Of a stretch of DNA of 17,428 bases, positions 15,074 through 17,428 are shown one piece after another. Location of the stretch: the NCBI GenBank assembly GCA_022842805.1, contig JALHOX010000038.1:1-17428 (forward strand). The letters are read 5' to 3'. Made by a program: the position numbers and the translations under genes. Positions within the stretch are counted from its first letter, which is position 1; each line of letters begins with the position of its first letter. Source of the stretch: Phycisphaerae bacterium. Its GTDB lineage: Bacteria > Planctomycetota > Phycisphaerae > UBA1845 > Fen-1342. Below the pieces are notes generated by a model. It made no database searches and was not told where the DNA came from. It saw only the letters and a list, made by a program, of their open reading frames with translations.

Positions 15074-15235
15074 GCGCGCCTAAGTGTTAATAGGCCAAGG
15101 TTTTAGCGTCAATCGGCGGGGCCTTTCACGGGGCCGTTCCGGATAACCAACGGGGGGATCTGATGCCGGACGAACACGATCGCGTCGGCAGTGCGGTTCG
15201 CGGCTCTCGACCCCCGAACCGGTTTCGCGCACAAT
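15074..15235 (+). promoter_or_regulatory. Leader region of the KimA-like transporter gene
   Basis: This gap has an AT-rich patch at about 15081-15115 (AAGTGTTAATAGG, then GGTTTTAGCG) in GC-rich surroundings, the most promoter-like stretch before the transporter gene. I could not fit a confident -35/-10 pair. I saw no ydaO-type c-di-AMP riboswitch elements, although KimA is controlled by such a switch in Bacillus. Confidence 0.25.
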
Positions 15236-17230
15236 ATGGCGATGCAAGAGGAATCCGCTCCCACATCCGTGTGGGAGCGCGTCTGGCGAGCAGTTTTCGG
15301 GGCACCCAGGGACTTAGGCGACCGGTCGCTCTTCCATCGACTCGCACTTGTGCCGCTTTTGGCGTGGGTCGGGCTGGGGGCGGACGGGCTTTCGAGCTCG
15401 GCATACGGCCCGGCCGAGGCGTTTCACGCGCTCCTGAATGACAAAGTCGGCGACCATCGCTACCTGCTGGTGGCGCTGGCGGCGATGACGATCATCACCG
15501 TTTTCATCATCTCCGCGGGCTACAACAAGATCATCGAGCACTTTCCGCAGGGGGCCGGCGGATATGTGGTGGCCAATACGCTGCTCGGCACGCGGGCGGG
15601 CGTGATCTCGGGTTGTGCGCTGCTGATCGACTATCTGCTAACGGTGACGGTCTCGATCGCCGCCGCGTCGGACGCGCTTTTCAGCTTTTTGCCGAAGGAG
15701 TGGCACTCGGCGCGGTTGTTCTTTGCTTTTGGGGCGATCGCGCTACTGGTGATCCTGAACATTCGCGGGCTGCATGAGTCGGTGACCGTGCTGGCGCCGA
15801 TCTTCGTGACCTTCTGCGTGACGCACCTGATCGTCATCATCGGCGGCATCGTCGGTCACTTCGGCGAGATCGGCTCGACCGTGGCCGAGGTCGGCAGCGG
15901 ATTTTCGCGCGGATACTCGACGCTGGGCATCGGGGGCATGTTGCTGCTCTTTATGCACGCCTATTCGCTGGGCGGCGGCACCTATACCGGTATCGAGGCG
16001 GTTTCGAACGGGCTGAACATTTTGCGCGAGCCGCGGGTCGAAAACGGCAAGCGCACCATGGTGCTGATGGCCTGCTCGCTCGCGCTCACCGCGTCGGGCC
16101 TGCTGCTTCTCTATCTGCTGTGGCATGTGCAGCATGTCGAAGGCGAGACGCTCAACGCGACGCTGGTCAACAAAATGACCGCGGGAATCCCGGGCGGCGG
16201 CTTGTTTTCGCTGATCACGATTCTGTCGGAGGGAGCGCTGCTGGTCGTCGCGGCCCAGGCCGGCTTTGTCGCGGGGCCGCGCGTGCTGGCCCAGATGGCG
16301 ACCGACTCGTGGATGCCGCGGCGATTTGCCGCGCTTTCGGAGCGGCTGACGGCTCACAACGGCATCGCGCTCATCGGCGTGGCGGCGATCGCGGCTCTGC
16401 TCTACACGGGCGGCAACGTCAGCGCGCTGATCGTGCTTTACAGCATCAACGTCTTCATCACTTTTTCGCTCAGCATGCTGGGCATGCTGATCTGGAACTC
16501 GCGCCGCCCGAAAAAGACCAAGGGCCGCACCTATGAGCTGTGGCTCTTCACGATCGGCTTTTTGCTGTGCGCGACGATTCTCGCGGTGACGACGTTTGAG
16601 AAATTCTTCCAAGGCGGATGGTTGACGCTGTTGGTCACGGGCGGGCTGGCGACGCTGTGCTTCGTCATCAAGAACCACTACAAGGCCGTCGCGGCGACGC
16701 TGAATGAGCTTTATGCCCAGCTTGAAAAGCTGCCGCCGCTGCCGAGCAAACCGCTGCCCCCGATCGAGCCGATGCAGCCGACGGCGGTGCTCTTGGTAGG
16801 CAACTACGGCGGCCTGGGCATTCACACCTTCGGCAACATCTTCCGCCATTTCGGGATGATGTATAAGCAGGTGGTGTTCGTCTCGGTCGGCGCCGTCGAC
16901 AGCGGCGAATTCAAGGGTGAGAACTCGATCGAGCAATTGCGCGAGCGTGTGCAGAAGAGCCTCGACGATTATGTCGAGCTTTCGAAGCGCTTCGGCGTGC
17001 CCTCGACCTCGCGCATGGCGATCGGCACAGAAGTGGTGGCCGAGTTGGAGGCGCTCTGCCTGAAGGTGAAAGAAGAGTTCCCGCGGGCGACCTTCTTCGC
17101 GGGCAAGGTCATCTTCCAGCGCGAGACGTGGTATCAGAATGTGTTGCACAACGAGACGGCACTGGCGGTGCAGAAGCGCTTGCAGTGGGCGGGGCATGTG
17201 ATGGTGATTTTGCCGGCGCGGATTCGGTGA
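15236..17230 (+). CDS. KUP-superfamily potassium transporter, KimA-like (APC-type permease with cytosolic C-domain)
   Basis: This 664-residue protein has about twelve membrane segments (roughly residues 35-480) and a soluble C-terminal domain (about 480-664). Its N-terminal half closely follows Bacillus KimA: GADGLSSSAYG (48-58), FPQGAGGY (103-110), LLIDYLLTVTVSIAA (129-143), NIRGLHES (175-182), and TGIEAVSNG (251-259). Asp50, Tyr57, Asp132, Tyr133 and Glu254 align with residues I recall being implicated in K+ binding and coupling in KimA. It would be a proton-coupled K+ importer. In KimA the soluble domain is an inhibitory c-di-AMP-binding module, and the same is possible here (inference). 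I chose the ATG at 15236 over a GTG at 15191; another ATG lies at 15242. A general APC amino-acid permease is the alternative call. Confidence 0.85.
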   Translation: MAMQEESAPTSVWERVWRAVFGAPRDLGDRSLFHRLALVPLLAWVGLGADGLSSSAYGPAEAFHALLNDKVGDHRYLLVALAAMTIITVFIISAGYNKIIEHFPQGAGGYVVANTLLGTRAGVISGCALLIDYLLTVTVSIAAASDALFSFLPKEWHSARLFFAFGAIALLVILNIRGLHESVTVLAPIFVTFCVTHLIVIIGGIVGHFGEIGSTVAEVGSGFSRGYSTLGIGGMLLLFMHAYSLGGGTYTGIEAVSNGLNILREPRVENGKRTMVLMACSLALTASGLLLLYLLWHVQHVEGETLNATLVNKMTAGIPGGGLFSLITILSEGALLVVAAQAGFVAGPRVLAQMATDSWMPRRFAALSERLTAHNGIALIGVAAIAALLYTGGNVSALIVLYSINVFITFSLSMLGMLIWNSRRPKKTKGRTYELWLFTIGFLLCATILAVTTFEKFFQGGWLTLLVTGGLATLCFVIKNHYKAVAATLNELYAQLEKLPPLPSKPLPPIEPMQPTAVLLVGNYGGLGIHTFGNIFRHFGMMYKQVVFVSVGAVDSGEFKGENSIEQLRERVQKSLDDYVELSKRFGVPSTSRMAIGTEVVAELEALCLKVKEEFPRATFFAGKVIFQRETWYQNVLHNETALAVQKRLQWAGHVMVILPARIR

Positions 17231-17356
17231 GGATTTTGGGGGCGATCGAGCCTGCATTGCCGGAGAAAGGCGTTCGTGTCGCGGCGTAGGTGGCCGCGGC
17301 ACCAACCAACCCAATTTTAAATCTAGCAGGCAGAACGCCCACACCCTCCGAAGCGG
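17231..17356. other. Convergent intergenic gap, no gene seen
   Basis: The gap separates the KimA-like gene from a minus-strand gene end. A short AT-rich patch (AATTTTAAATCTA, about 17313-17325) is the only compositional feature. No convincing coding frame or strong terminator hairpin was found. Confidence 0.5.
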
Positions 17357-17428
17357 CTACCCGACCCCGAGCTTCTTCCGCTTCGCCGCGACGAAGGCCC
17401 TGATCTCTGCGGCGGGACGGGTGTTCAG
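17357..17428 (-). CDS. C-terminal tail of an unidentified protein (partial at right edge)
   Basis: A minus-strand frame enters from the right edge and ends at a TAG (17357-17359), giving 23 residues ending in RAFVAAKRKKLGVG. The basic, helix-like tail with GC-ending codons reads like a genuine C-terminus, and its convergence on the transporter gene fits a normal layout. Too little is present to name a family. Confidence 0.4.
   Translation of the reverse strand: MNTRPAAEIRAFVAAKRKKLGVG

Noticed and set aside
15048..15235. c-di-AMP (ydaO-type) riboswitch ahead of the KimA-like gene
   Set aside because: I could not find the conserved riboswitch core, and the gap is short once the preceding hairpin is excluded.
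17250..17339. Crossing complementary segments (GCCTGC with GCAGGC, GGCGTTC with GAACGCC) suggesting a pseudoknot RNA
   Set aside because: Stems of 6 and 7 bases with long loops are expected about once by chance in a stretch this size.
15743..17344. 533-codon minus-strand frame opposite the K+ transporter
   Set aside because: It is His/Arg/Gln-rich antisense of a membrane protein and carries no recognisable domain.

Overview
This is a GC-rich, densely packed bacterial chromosome segment with about a dozen protein genes. I see no rRNA, tRNA, CRISPR array, transposase or phage gene. The gene mix suggests a Planctomycetota-like bacterium: a type III polyketide synthase with a UbiE-like methyltransferase and a flavoprotein, a PilZ/receiver protein, an L,D-transpeptidase beside an MBOAT acyltransferase, and weak or absent Shine-Dalgarno sequences. 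That assignment is an inference and no marker gene settles it.

Layout. Bases 1-642 (minus) hold the N-terminal part of a membrane protein with a zinc ribbon, running off the left edge. Bases 754-5887 look like a specialised-metabolism locus: a flavin-dependent halogenase-like protein (minus), then a methyltransferase and an FAD oxidoreductase (plus, overlapping), then a type III polyketide synthase (minus, converging on them). The last three match the enzyme set of the Streptomyces phenolic-lipid genes srsABC (ketosynthase, methyltransferase, flavoprotein hydroxylase). The halogenase-like neighbour raises the possibility of a halogenated phenolic lipid. Bases 6008-7579 (minus) encode an ALDH7-family aldehyde dehydrogenase. 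Bases 7672-8784 (minus) encode a PilZ-receiver protein with what appears to be a histidine-less HPt tail. Bases 9000-12063 (minus) form a tightly overlapping operon: L,D-transpeptidase, MBOAT acyltransferase, hotdog thioesterase, plausibly for cell-envelope modification. Bases 12227-13069 (minus) encode a CPBP-family membrane protease. It diverges from trpC (13129-13938), which is followed closely by a GT4 glycosyltransferase (13974-15047). Bases 15236-17230 (plus) encode a KimA-like K+ transporter. The right edge (17357-17428, minus) holds the C-terminal tail of another gene.

The most striking non-gene signal is a perfect 16-bp parS centromere (TGTTTCACGTGAAACA, 14477-14492) inside the glycosyltransferase coding sequence. 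It suggests a ParB loading site, and therefore that this locus lies in the origin-proximal part of the chromosome. A pair of tandem 29-bp hairpin repeats lies at 12156-12213.
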